Below, piece by piece: positions 27,587-36,512 of a stretch of DNA of 64,000 nucleotides. The notes under the pieces were generated by a model. That model made no database searches. It had not been told where the DNA came from and worked only from the letters and a program-made list of their open reading frames with translations. A program made the translations under genes and the position numbers. Numbering within the stretch: position 1 is the first letter of the stretch; each line of letters opens with the position of its first letter. The DNA is from Sinorhizobium medicae (GTDB lineage: Bacteria > Pseudomonadota > Alphaproteobacteria > Rhizobiales > Rhizobiaceae), in the NCBI RefSeq assembly GCF_007827695.1, contig NZ_VITA01000009.1, forward strand, positions 1 to 64,000, in the 5' to 3' direction.

Positions 27587-28291
27587 TTACGCGTTCACGA
27601 TGCCGCCGACCTCGGGCGTGGCGACGAGGGTCGAGGCGCCGTCCATGCCGGCCACGAAGGTCTCCGGGGTCTGGTCGATGATCGGAAAGGAACCATAATG
27701 GCAGGGGATGGCCGTCGCGAACTTGAAGTAGCGTTGGCATGCGAGCGCCGCCACCGCACCACCCATGGTGAAACGGTCGCCGATCGGCACGATGCCGATT
27801 TCCGGCTCGTGCAGTTCCTGAACGAGCGCCATGTCGGAAAAGATGTCCGTGTCTCCCATATGGTAGAGCGTCGGCTCGTCGTCGAAATGGAGAACGAGAC
27901 CATTGGCATTGCCGAGCGAATGGGAAACGCCATCCTCGGTTATCTGGGCCGACGAATGCAAAGCGTTGACGAAAGTGGCGGAAAAGCTCCCGAGACGAAT
28001 GGTCCCACCGGTATTGCCCGGCTCCAGTTTCGCCACGCCCTGACGACCGAGCCACATGCAGAGATCAAAATTGGCAAGAACCGTTGCGCCGGTTTCCTTG
28101 GCGATCGCGACGGTGTCGCCGACATGGTCGCCATGGCCGTGCGTGAGCAGGATGTGGGTCAACCCCGCCGTAACCGCCCTGCGCTCGCCATCCCTAAAAG
28201 CCGGATTGCCGGTGAAAAACGGATCTATCAGTATTTTGGCTTTCGCCGTTTCGACGTGGAAGGCGGAGTGCCCCAGCCATTTGATTTTCAT
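27587..28291 (-). CDS. UPF0173 metal-dependent hydrolase (metallo-beta-lactamase fold)
   Basis: The 234-residue protein is a cytosolic metallo-beta-lactamase-fold hydrolase of the YtkL/UPF0173 group. It has [14 protein letters not shown] at the N terminus, the metal site [11 protein letters not shown] (HxHxDH) near residues 49-59, [12 protein letters not shown] with a bridging Asp, and the terminal CHYGSFPI histidine. The in vivo substrate of the family is unknown. It is divergent from ruvX, and the open frame upstream of 28291 is a shadow of ruvX. Confidence 0.92.
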
Positions 28292-28409
28292 GATCTTCTC
28301 CTCAGATCGCGAAGTACCGGATCTTTCCGGCCACAAATTGATCGATTTATCTGTAGGACAAGCATATGGATCAGGCCAGCGCAGTGGAAAGATCGAATCG
28401 GTAAATCCC

Positions 28410-28907
28410 ATGGCTATTCTTACGATCGAGGAACTGGCCGAACGGTTGCCGCCATACCAGGCGGTGGCGGGCCTGGACCTCGGAACGAAAACGATCGGCC
28501 TTTCGGTTTCGGATCTCGGGCGGCGCTTTGCGACGCCGCGTGACGTGATCCGCCGCGTCAAGTTCGGCATCGACGCGCAAGCGCTCCTCTTTTTTGCGGA
28601 AAAGGAAAAGGTCGCGGCCTTCGTTATCGGCCTGCCGGTCAATATGGACGGCTCGGAGGGGCCGCGCTGCCAGGCGACCCGTGCATTCGTACGCACGATG
28701 GGGGAAAGGACGGATATTCCCTTCGTCCTCTGGGACGAGCGTCTGTCGACGGTCGCCGCGGAACGGGTGTTGATCGAGATGGACGTCTCCCGGAAAAAGC
28801 GAGCCGATCGCATCGACTCGGCCGCCGCATCCTTCATTCTTCAGGGAGCACTGGATAGATTGGCATTGCTGGCGAGAGGCGCTTCCGGCGATCGCGACGC
28901 GCCGTAA
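28410..28907 (+). CDS. ruvX: Putative Holliday junction resolvase / pre-16S rRNA nuclease
   Basis: This is an RNase H-fold protein of the YqgF/RuvX family. In E. coli the homologue has been implicated in 5' maturation of 16S rRNA. Residues 20-28 AGLDLGTKT carry the first metal-binding Asp, [15 protein letters not shown] lies near 75-89, and the later acidic residues are in [12 protein letters not shown] and [10 protein letters not shown]. The 165-residue length includes an N-terminal extension of about 18 residues that is common in rhizobia. Its last 67 bp overlap the convergent DUF6105-type gene. Confidence 0.92.
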   Translation: MAILTIEELAERLPPYQAVAGLDLGTKTIGLSVSDLGRRFATPRDVIRRVKFGIDAQALLFFAEKEKVAAFVIGLPVNMDGSEGPRCQATRAFVRTMGERTDIPFVLWDERLSTVAAERVLIEMDVSRKKRADRIDSAAASFILQGALDRLALLARGASGDRDAP

Positions 28908-29176
28908 TGCCGTCGGTACCAGGCTGTGATCTGCCTCCGCTTTCTCATTGCGACAAGGCCGAAGACGATGAGGCTGTCGATGATCATGGCGCGGGCGACG
29001 AGCGGCGGAATGGTTTCCGGCGGCATCCCGAGGATATGCCCATAGACGCGAAAGACGAGGTCATGCGCCTCGCGCGTCAGCATGAAGATGCCGAAGCTCA
29101 TGTCGTAGTAGGAGAGCCCGTACCAGCCGGTAAGCAGCGTCACGGGACCGCCCCAGAGGATCAGCAGCCACTTCAT
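28841..29176 (-). CDS. Small membrane protein, DUF6105-like
   Basis: The 111-residue protein has two predicted membrane helices (about 3-22 and 61-79) with aromatic-rich flanks ([16 protein letters not shown]). The sequence resembles rhizobial DUF6105 proteins. The last 22 codons overlap the end of ruvX on the other strand, so this tail may be poorly conserved. It overlaps the upstream 60-residue gene by ATGA, indicating translational coupling. No function is known. Confidence 0.65.
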   Translation of the reverse strand: MKWLLILWGGPVTLLTGWYGLSYYDMSFGIFMLTREAHDLVFRVYGHILGMPPETIPPLVARAMIIDSLIVFGLVAMRKRRQITAWYRRHYGASRSPEAPLASNANLSSAP

Positions 29177-29355
29177 GAAGCACTCCCCTCCGCCTGCTGG
29201 CCGCGAACGCGTGGACCTATCGCGCGATCAAACACGACGAATGCGGTCAGGACGGCAGCGAGGGTCGCTATGTCGAGCGCCAGGCCGGCAAAAAAGATCA
29301 CCATGATGATCAACAAGGCAGTTCTCACCAACCGCTCCATTCGTAAAAATCGCAC
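29173..29355 (-). CDS. Very small membrane protein of unknown function
   Basis: The 60-residue frame encodes one or two hydrophobic helices (about 8-42: LVRTALLIIMVIFFAGLALD and the following Ala/Val-rich stretch). Its stop overlaps the start of the DUF6105-like gene by four bases, the usual sign of a coupled pair. No family was recognised. The alternative start at residue 6 (MERLV) is possible. Confidence 0.55.
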   Translation of the reverse strand: MRFLRMERLVRTALLIIMVIFFAGLALDIATLAAVLTAFVVFDRAIGPRVRGQQAEGSAS

Positions 29356-29525
29356 CGCCAGTATCTCCGGTGGAGAGGCCGAAACGCAACGTAAACCCTT
29401 TGTTAAGGTTAATATTCAGCGTCGCTCCGGCTTGTGGCCGCCGGTTCAGCGCACTACAGCAATCTGAGCGTCCGGCAAGACGCAGCCGTACCGCATGCGC
29501 GAACCGTCCTCGAGCTGGAGCCCTG

Positions 29526-30461
29526 ATGACCATCGTCTTCGAAAGCATTCTGCCGGTCTTCCTGCTCGTGCTCCTCGGGGTCGCGCTCCGCCGGTCGACA
29601 CTTGTCGACCAGGGCATGTGGGTCGGGCTCGAACAGTTCGGCTATTATTTTCTCTTCCCCGCCCTGCTCTTCTCGACTTTGGCGAAGGCTGATCTGGCGG
29701 GATTGGAGGTCGACGCGACGGCAGTTGCGACTGTCGGTAGCGTGACATTGATGTCTGCGGCCCTTCTCTCGACCTGGCCCCTCCTGCGTAAGGGCGGGAT
29801 TCCGGCCGCCACCTTCACATCGATCTTTCAGACGGCCACGCGCTGGAATGCTTTCATTGCACTGGCGGTCGCCGAAAAACTCTTCGGTGCGATCGGCCTC
29901 AGTCTGACGGCCCTCATAATGGCGCTGCTCATCATCCCGATCAATTTCTTCAATATTGCTGTTCTGACCTGGTTCGGCGGCGCCGGCCGCGGAATCGGGT
30001 TTTTCTTTTTGAAGATCGTCACCAATCCGCTGATCATCTCTTCGGCGCTCGGAATAGCATTCAATCTTACCGGCCTTGAGCCCTATGACCCGGTGATGAC
30101 GGCGATCGATATGCTGGCGAGCGCCTCGCTCGGGCTCGGGCTGATCCTGGTCGGCGCCGGGCTCAAGGTCGCCGACACCCTGACGCCGAGCGTGCCCGCA
30201 CTTCTCGCGGTCGCCCTAAAGCTGATCGTCATGCCAATGTTCATGGTCGGTGGAAGCGTGCTCCTCGGCATACGGGGCGATGCCCTGCTCGTCATCGCCG
30301 TGGGCGCGGCCGTCCCGACCGCCATGAACGGCTATCTCCTGGCCAAGCAAATGGGAGGTGATGCAGGGCTTTACGCTTCCGTCGCGACGATCCAGACCGC
30401 GGCTTCGTTCGTGACCATACCGCTCGTGCTTCTCATTACCGGCTATGTTGCGGCCGGATAA
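29526..30461 (+). CDS. AEC-family (auxin efflux carrier-like) transporter
   Basis: This predicted inner-membrane permease of 311 residues has about ten helices arranged as two five-helix repeats. It starts at the ATG at 29526 (MTIVFESILPVFLLVLLGVALRR), preceded by GGAGCC. The conserved Asn in TNPLIISSALGIAF and the glycine-rich ASASLGLGLILVGAGLK helix are typical. Members export or import small carboxylates; the substrate here is unknown. Its stop lies 19 bp inside the convergent AidB-like gene. Confidence 0.88.
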   Translation: MTIVFESILPVFLLVLLGVALRRSTLVDQGMWVGLEQFGYYFLFPALLFSTLAKADLAGLEVDATAVATVGSVTLMSAALLSTWPLLRKGGIPAATFTSIFQTATRWNAFIALAVAEKLFGAIGLSLTALIMALLIIPINFFNIAVLTWFGGAGRGIGFFFLKIVTNPLIISSALGIAFNLTGLEPYDPVMTAIDMLASASLGLGLILVGAGLKVADTLTPSVPALLAVALKLIVMPMFMVGGSVLLGIRGDALLVIAVGAAVPTAMNGYLLAKQMGGDAGLYASVATIQTAASFVTIPLVLLITGYVAAG

Positions 30462-32095
30462 AGCAAATCGAGGACGTAGGCCGAATCGAAACGCGAATCG
30501 AGCATGCCGTAAGTCGAGCGCCAGCCCGCGGCGAGGCGGGATTCCAGGAACGCATCGGCGATGCGCCCCGCCCCGAGCCTGTAGAGCTCGGCGGCAGCCG
30601 CGGCCAGCGCAAGTTGCTCGACCAGCATCCGCGCGGCGCCTTCGTCACGCTCGCAGAGCGACATGGCGGCACGCAGAACTTCAATCGTCTTTCGCCCGGC
30701 GGGACCGAGATCGCGGCCGATCGTTGCGAAGAGCTGCTCGAACAGTTCCTTCCGTCGCGAAAGTACCCGCAGGACATCGAGCGCCATGACGTTGCCGGAC
30801 CCTTCCCATATCGCATTGACCGGCGCTTCGCGGTAGTGGCGGGCAAGCGCCCGCTCCTCGACATAGCCATTGCCGCCCATGCACTCCATGGCCTCGTAGA
30901 TCAGCGCGGGGGCGATCTTGCAGCACCAGTATTTCGCAACCGGCGTCATGATACGGGCGTAGGCAGCATCCTCCGCGCTGCTATGGGCATTGTCGAAAGC
31001 TTCGGCAAGCCGGAACGACAGCGCGCTTGCAGCTGCGACATCCAGAGCCATGTCGGCAAGCACCCTGGTCATCATGGGCTGGCTGACAAGCGCCTTGCCG
31101 AAGACCTTGCGACCGCGTGTATGATGCACCGCTTCGGCGAGCGACGCGCGCATCATACCGGCCGAGGCGAGCGCACAATCGAGCCGGGTCAGCGTCACCA
31201 TATCGAGGATCGTGCGAATGCCGGCATCCGGCGCTCCGAGCAGGAAGCCGAAAGTATCCGAAAACTCGACCTCGGAGGATGCATTCGACCGGTTGCCGAG
31301 CTTGTCTTTCAGGCGCTGAAAACGCAGGCCGTTCGCCCCTCCGTCCTCCAGCAGCCGCGGGACCAGGAAGCAGCCGAGCCCCTCCCGGGTCTGCGCCAGC
31401 ATGACGAAGGCATCACTCATCGGCGCGGACATGAACCATTTGTGTCCCGTGAGGCGATAAATGCCCTCGCCCACGCGTTCGGCCGTGGAGGTATTGGCGC
31501 GCACGTCCGTGCCGCCCTGCTTCTCGGTCATGCCCATGCCGATCGTGACGGCGGATTTCTGCATCCACGGCCGGTTGGTCGAATCATATTTGCGCGAGAG
31601 GATCTTCGGCGCCCATTCCTTCTGGACGGCGGGCGATGACGTGATCGCCGCGACCGATGCGCTGGTCATCGTCAGCGGGCATAGATGGCCACATTCGAGC
31701 TGCGCCGTCAGGTAGAAGCGGATTGCCCGAACCTTGTGCGAACGGCCGCGCTCATCGGGCAGGTTCTCCCAGGCTGAGGAATGCAGCCCCGTCGTCATGG
31801 AGCGGCGCATCAGCGCATGCCAGGCGGGATGGAACTCGACGACGTCGAGGCGCTCGCCGCGGGGCCCGTGCGTCTTCAGTTTCGGCACCCCTTCATTGGC
31901 CATACGGGCCAATTCCTGTGCCTCGGGCGAAGTCACGTAACGCCCAAGTCCATCGAACTCGTCGCGTAGCGACTTCGGCATACTGGAGGTGATGTCGACC
32001 ACCAGCGGGTCGGAGCGAAAGGCATTGACACCGGACCAGGGCTTAGGCTGGTTCAGTTCTGCAAGTTTCTGCTCGGTCCGGTTCATCTGATTCAT
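30443..32095 (-). CDS. aidB: AidB-like acyl-CoA dehydrogenase family protein
   Basis: The 550-residue flavoprotein is longer than normal acyl-CoA dehydrogenases and has the AidB layout. An N-terminal extension (LNQPKPWSGVNAFRSDPLV) is followed by the dehydrogenase core with MGMTEKQGGTDVRANTS and TGHKWFMSAPMSDAFV, then a C-terminal helical domain with YEAMECMGGNGYVEE and IWEGSGNVMALDVLR. E. coli AidB is induced by alkylation damage and binds DNA and FAD. Whether this one protects DNA or acts on an acyl-CoA is not decidable from sequence. No Ada box was identified upstream. Confidence 0.88.
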   Translation of the reverse strand: MNQMNRTEQKLAELNQPKPWSGVNAFRSDPLVVDITSSMPKSLRDEFDGLGRYVTSPEAQELARMANEGVPKLKTHGPRGERLDVVEFHPAWHALMRRSMTTGLHSSAWENLPDERGRSHKVRAIRFYLTAQLECGHLCPLTMTSASVAAITSSPAVQKEWAPKILSRKYDSTNRPWMQKSAVTIGMGMTEKQGGTDVRANTSTAERVGEGIYRLTGHKWFMSAPMSDAFVMLAQTREGLGCFLVPRLLEDGGANGLRFQRLKDKLGNRSNASSEVEFSDTFGFLLGAPDAGIRTILDMVTLTRLDCALASAGMMRASLAEAVHHTRGRKVFGKALVSQPMMTRVLADMALDVAAASALSFRLAEAFDNAHSSAEDAAYARIMTPVAKYWCCKIAPALIYEAMECMGGNGYVEERALARHYREAPVNAIWEGSGNVMALDVLRVLSRRKELFEQLFATIGRDLGPAGRKTIEVLRAAMSLCERDEGAARMLVEQLALAAAAAELYRLGAGRIADAFLESRLAAGWRSTYGMLDSRFDSAYVLDLLYPAAT

Positions 32096-32279
32096 GGGCC
32101 GGTTCTAGCGCAAGTTTCCGAGGCGCGAAACAGGGACGCCTGGGCGACGCAAGTTTTCTTCCAAACGGGAGACCGGCGCTTGCCGCCCGGTTTTCTTTGG
32201 AAGAGGTGGCGCGGCGCTTGCCGCGCCGGGGGCCACGTTCTATAGAGCGACCCGAATTCCAGAAATGCAAGGGCGGCCC

Positions 32280-33221
32280 ATGATCACCTTCCCGCATCGC
32301 CACCTGCTCGGCATCAAGGGGCTAACGGAACAGGATATCACGCTCCTGCTCGATCGCGCCGATGAAGCCGTCAAGATCTCTCGTCAGAGAGAGAAGAAGA
32401 CCTCCTCGCTGCGCGGGCTGACGCAGATCAATCTTTTCTTCGAGGCCTCGACCCGGACGCAGTCGTCTTTCGAACTCGCCGGAAAGCGGCTCGGGGCCGA
32501 TGTCATGAACATGTCCGTGGGCAACTCGTCGGTCAAGAAAGGCGAGACGCTCATCGATACGGCGATGACGCTGAACGCCATGCATCCCGATGTGCTGGTC
32601 GTCAGGCACTCATCGGCGGGGGCTGCCTCGCTTCTCGCCCAGAAGGTCTCCTGCTCCGTCGTCAATGCCGGCGACGGCCAGCACGAGCATCCGACGCAGG
32701 CGCTGCTCGACGCGCTGACGATACGGCGTGCCAAAGGCAAGCTCTCGCGGATCATCGTGGCGATCTGCGGCGACGTGCTGCACTCGCGCGTCGCCCGTTC
32801 CAATATCCTGCTGTTGAACCAGATGGGCGCGCGCGTGCGCGTCGTTGCGCCGGCAACTCTGCTTCCCGCCGGCATCGCCGAGATGGGCGCGGAGGTCTAC
32901 CACTCCATGGCTGAAGGCCTGAAGGATGCCGACGTGGTCATGATGCTGAGGCTTCAGCGCGAGCGCATGGCCGGCTCCTTCGTGCCTTCGGTGCGCGAAT
33001 ACTTCCATTACTACGGGCTCGACGCCGAAAAGCTGAAGGCTGCCAAGGACGATGCGCTGGTGATGCACCCAGGACCGATGAACCGAGGGGTCGAGATCGC
33101 CTCGGAGATTGCCGACGGTCCGCAGAGCGTCATCGAACAGCAAGTCGAGATGGGCGTCGCCGTACGGATGGCGGTGATGGAAACATTGCTACTTTCCCAG
33201 AACCAGGGGCCGCGCGTATGA
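32280..33221 (+). CDS. pyrB: Aspartate carbamoyltransferase catalytic subunit
   Basis: This enzyme forms carbamoyl-aspartate in pyrimidine synthesis. The 313 residues contain the carbamoyl phosphate loop [29 protein letters not shown], the [16 protein letters not shown] motif and the terminal [11 protein letters not shown]. The ATG at 32280 ([10 protein letters not shown]) is the family start; an upstream in-frame ATG adds five residues. It overlaps the following pseudo-dihydroorotase gene by four bases (ATGA), suggesting equimolar synthesis of complex partners. No PyrI-type regulatory chain is present. Confidence 0.96.
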   Translation: MITFPHRHLLGIKGLTEQDITLLLDRADEAVKISRQREKKTSSLRGLTQINLFFEASTRTQSSFELAGKRLGADVMNMSVGNSSVKKGETLIDTAMTLNAMHPDVLVVRHSSAGAASLLAQKVSCSVVNAGDGQHEHPTQALLDALTIRRAKGKLSRIIVAICGDVLHSRVARSNILLLNQMGARVRVVAPATLLPAGIAEMGAEVYHSMAEGLKDADVVMMLRLQRERMAGSFVPSVREYFHYYGLDAEKLKAAKDDALVMHPGPMNRGVEIASEIADGPQSVIEQQVEMGVAVRMAVMETLLLSQNQGPRV

Positions 33222-34510
33222 CCAGACCACTCGTTCTGCAAAACCTGCGCATCGTCGATCCTTCGCGAAGCCTCGACGAAAACGGCACCATCATCGTCAC
33301 AGACGACGGCCGCATTCTTGCCGCGGGAAAAGATGCCCAGAATCAGGGCGCACCTGCGGGCGCCGTCGTCAAGGATTGCGCCGGCCTCATCGCTGTCCCT
33401 GGGCTGGTCGATGCGCGCGTCTTTCTCGGAGAGCCAGGCAGCGAGCACCGGGAGACGATCGAATCGGCTTCGCGCGCGGCGGCGGCCGGCGGCGTGACTT
33501 CGTTCATCTCCATGCCCGATGCCGAACCCGTGATCGACGAGATCGCGCTCGTCGAATTTGTACAGAAGACCGCCCGCGACAAGGCACTCGTCAATGTTTA
33601 TCCGGCCGCGGCGCTGACCAAGGGCCTGCTCGGAAAGGAAATGACCGAGATCGGACTGCTTCGCGATGCGGGCGCCGTCTGCCTTACAAACGGGCGGCAG
33701 CCGGTCCACGACACGCTCGTGCTGCGCCGCGCGATGACCTATGCGCGCGAGTTCGGCGCAGTCGTCGCGCTCGAGACCCGCGACAAATATCTCGGCGCCA
33801 ACGGCGTCATGAACGAAGGATTGCTGGCGAGCTGGCTCGGCCTTCCGGGCGTGCCGCGCGAAGCCGAAATCATTCCGCTCGAGCGCGACCTCCGCATAGC
33901 GGCCTTGACGAAGGCGGCCTACCACGCCGCGAAGATATCCGTTCCGGAATCGGCCGCATGCATCCGCGTTGCCAAAGAGAGCGGCAGCAGCGTTACCAGC
34001 GGTATCTCGATCAACAACCTGACGCTGAACGAGAACGACATCGGCGAATACAGGACCTTTTTCAAGCTCTCGCCGCCCTTGCGCACCGAGGATGATCGTG
34101 TCGCGATGGTCGAGGCACTCGCCAGTGGCACGATCGACATCATTGTTTCCTCCCATGATCCGCAGGATGTCGATACCAAGCGCTTGCCTTTCGCGGACGC
34201 CGCAGATGGGGCGATCGGCCTCGAAACGCTGGCGGCCGCGGCGCTCAGGCTCTATCACAGCGGACATGTTCCGCTGATGCGGCTGATCGATGCTTTATCG
34301 ACCCGCCCGGCCGCGATCTTCGGCCTCGACGCCGGAACGCTGAAGCCTGGGGCGCGAGCCGATATCGCCGTCATCGATATCGACGAGCCCTGGGTTCTCC
34401 ACAAGGAGACACTCGTCTCGCGCTCGAAGAACACGCCTTTCGAAAATGCACGCTTTACCGGACGGGTCGTCCAAACTTATGTTGCGGGCGAACTCGTGCA
34501 CTCGGCATAG
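33218..34510 (+). CDS. pyrC': Degenerate (non-catalytic) dihydroorotase-like subunit
   Basis: The 430-residue protein has the full amidohydrolase/dihydroorotase fold but has lost the metal ligands. The usual DxHxHLREPG after strand 1 reads [10 protein letters not shown], so both histidines are gone. The lysine/histidine segments downstream read ETRDKYLG and [14 protein letters not shown] instead of His-bearing motifs, and the catalytic Asp of the DHAPH region reads SSHDPQ. Such pseudo-dihydroorotases (PyrC'/PyrX) hold PyrB in an active dodecamer in Pseudomonas-type ATCase. The overlap with pyrB supports that role. A catalytic pyrC should exist elsewhere in the genome. Confidence 0.88.
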   Translation: MTRPLVLQNLRIVDPSRSLDENGTIIVTDDGRILAAGKDAQNQGAPAGAVVKDCAGLIAVPGLVDARVFLGEPGSEHRETIESASRAAAAGGVTSFISMPDAEPVIDEIALVEFVQKTARDKALVNVYPAAALTKGLLGKEMTEIGLLRDAGAVCLTNGRQPVHDTLVLRRAMTYAREFGAVVALETRDKYLGANGVMNEGLLASWLGLPGVPREAEIIPLERDLRIAALTKAAYHAAKISVPESAACIRVAKESGSSVTSGISINNLTLNENDIGEYRTFFKLSPPLRTEDDRVAMVEALASGTIDIIVSSHDPQDVDTKRLPFADAADGAIGLETLAAAALRLYHSGHVPLMRLIDALSTRPAAIFGLDAGTLKPGARADIAVIDIDEPWVLHKETLVSRSKNTPFENARFTGRVVQTYVAGELVHSA

Positions 34511-34539
34511 CCGGCGCGGCTCAACGGAAGGGGGGACCG

Positions 34540-35151
34540 GTGGACATATTTTCCTGGCAGTTGGGGCTGCCTTCTACGCTCGCATGCCTTGTTTTCGGTT
34601 ATCTGCTGGGCTCGATCCCATTCGGCCTCATTCTGACGCGAATGGCGGGCCTCGGTGATGTGCGCAAGATCGGCTCCGGCAATATCGGTGCGACCAATGT
34701 GCTTAGAACCGGCAATAAGAAGCTTGCGGCCACCACGCTGCTGCTGGATGCGCTGAAGGGGACGGCGGCTGCAGCGATCGCGTCCCTCTGGGGAGTAGAG
34801 GCAGGCATGGCCGCCGGGCTGGCCGCCTTTCTCGGGCACCTTTTTCCGGTCTGGCTTTCCTTCAAGGGCGGCAAGGGCGTTGCGACCTATATCGGAGTTC
34901 TGCTCGGCCTCGTGCCGGTGATGGTGCTTCTTTTCGCCGCCGCCTGGCTGGCCGTCGCGAAGATCTCCCGCTATTCCTCTCTTTCGGCGCTCGTCGCCAC
35001 CGCCATCATTCCCGTCGCACTCTATGCGACCGGCAACGGCAAGGTGGCCCTGCTCTTTGCAGTCATGACGCTTATCGCCTGGGTCAAGCACCGCGCCAAC
35101 ATCCAGCGACTCATGAGCGGGACCGAAAGCCGGATCGGGGAAAAGGGCTGA
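34540..35151 (+). CDS. plsY: Acyl-phosphate glycerol-3-phosphate acyltransferase PlsY
   Basis: This inner-membrane enzyme acylates glycerol-3-phosphate at sn-1 using acyl-phosphate. The 203 residues have five to six helices. The conserved cytoplasmic motifs are [14 protein letters not shown] with [34 protein letters not shown], and the late [14 protein letters not shown]. The start is a GTG at 34540 with AAGGGGGG upstream. It lies 29 bp after the pseudo-dihydroorotase, and its stop overlaps the dprA start (TGATG). Confidence 0.95.
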   Translation: MDIFSWQLGLPSTLACLVFGYLLGSIPFGLILTRMAGLGDVRKIGSGNIGATNVLRTGNKKLAATTLLLDALKGTAAAAIASLWGVEAGMAAGLAAFLGHLFPVWLSFKGGKGVATYIGVLLGLVPVMVLLFAAAWLAVAKISRYSSLSALVATAIIPVALYATGNGKVALLFAVMTLIAWVKHRANIQRLMSGTESRIGEKG

Positions 35152-36302
35152 TGCCGCAAGGGGGCGCTCGTGGCGCCGTGGTTGCGCTGACGGAGCGGCA
35201 GAAGATCGCCTGGCTGCGGCTGATCCGCAGCGACAATGTAGGCCCCGCGACCTTCAGAGATCTGATCAACCATTTCGGCACTGCCGAGGCGGCGCTGGAG
35301 GCGCTGCCGGAACTCTCGCGTCGTGGCGGGGCGGAACGGTCCTTTCGTGTCGCCACAGTGGAGGATGCGGAACGTGAACTCGAAGCCGCATACCGGTTCG
35401 GCGCAGTTTTCGTGGGCATCGGCGAGCCTGAATATCCGGATGCGCTCAGGCAGATCGACGGCGCCCCGCCGCTTGTCGCGACGAAGGGTGACCTCAAAGC
35501 CACGGCCCGCCCCTCGCTCGGTATCGTCGGTTCGCGCAATGCTTCGGTTAGCGGCGCGAAATTTGCTGCCATGATCGCCCGCGATGCCGGCGCTGCCGGA
35601 TATGTCATCACGTCCGGTCTAGCGCGCGGCATCGACACCGCCGCCCACCGCGCAAGTCTGAGGACAGGCACGATCGCGGTGCTCGCCGGTGGCCTGGACC
35701 GCCCTTATCCGCCGGAAAACATCGGACTGCTGCAGGAGATCGTCTCCGGCGGCGGGCTGGCGATCAGCGAGATGCCGTTCGGCTGGGAGCCGCGTGCCCG
35801 CGATTTCCCGAGACGCAACCGGCTTGTCGCAGGAATTAGCCTCGGTGTTGCCATCGTCGAGGCCGCCAACCGGTCGGGTTCTCTCATCACTGCGCGTTAT
35901 GCCGCGGATTTCGGGCGGCTGGTCTTTGCCGTCCCCGGATCGCCTCTCGATCCGCGTTGCCACGGCACAAACGACCTCTTGAAGCAGGGGGCGACCGTCA
36001 CGACCTCCTCGGCGGACGTGATCGAGGCGCTGGCGCCTCTCAGCCGCGACGATCTTTTCTCGCGGCTGCACGTCAACGAACCCGCGCTCGAGGAACTTCG
36101 GCCGGTACCGCGAGCGCCGGACGACAGCGATCGATCGCGCGTCGTCGAAGCGCTCGGACCGACGCCGGTCGAGATCGACGACCTCATTCGACATACCGGG
36201 CTCGCCGCACCGCAGATCCATCTGGTCCTCGTGGAACTCGACCTTGCCGGCCAGCTCTGCCGGCACGGGGGCAATCTGGTATCCATTGCGACCGCCGAAT
36301 GA
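35151..36302 (+). CDS. dprA: DNA-processing protein DprA
   Basis: This cytosolic protein loads RecA on incoming single-stranded DNA in transformable bacteria and is widely conserved in others. The 383 residues contain an N-terminal SAM-like helical region (about 1-75), a Rossmann domain (about 85-290) with [46 protein letters not shown] and GDGlike [21 protein letters not shown], and a C-terminal winged-helix (about 310-380, [19 protein letters not shown]). It is translationally coupled to plsY. Natural competence is not implied, because no com genes are visible here. Confidence 0.94.
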   Translation: MPQGGARGAVVALTERQKIAWLRLIRSDNVGPATFRDLINHFGTAEAALEALPELSRRGGAERSFRVATVEDAERELEAAYRFGAVFVGIGEPEYPDALRQIDGAPPLVATKGDLKATARPSLGIVGSRNASVSGAKFAAMIARDAGAAGYVITSGLARGIDTAAHRASLRTGTIAVLAGGLDRPYPPENIGLLQEIVSGGGLAISEMPFGWEPRARDFPRRNRLVAGISLGVAIVEAANRSGSLITARYAADFGRLVFAVPGSPLDPRCHGTNDLLKQGATVTTSSADVIEALAPLSRDDLFSRLHVNEPALEELRPVPRAPDDSDRSRVVEALGPTPVEIDDLIRHTGLAAPQIHLVLVELDLAGQLCRHGGNLVSIATAE

Positions 36303-36512
36303 CGGTGAATTTTTGCCGATCCACAGGGGCAAATATGGTGGCAAGAACGACGACCACCGGTTGAGCCGATTCGAATGTTGCCGCTTGGTTGCGGCCGAGC
36401 GCTATCTTGCTATTTTCGATAAGACCCCTTGACCGCGCCCGAATCCCTGTCCATGTCGTGGCGTCGGTATTGGCGCGCATGGTCGCCAAAGCAATTGTTT
36501 CAGAGAATGTCG

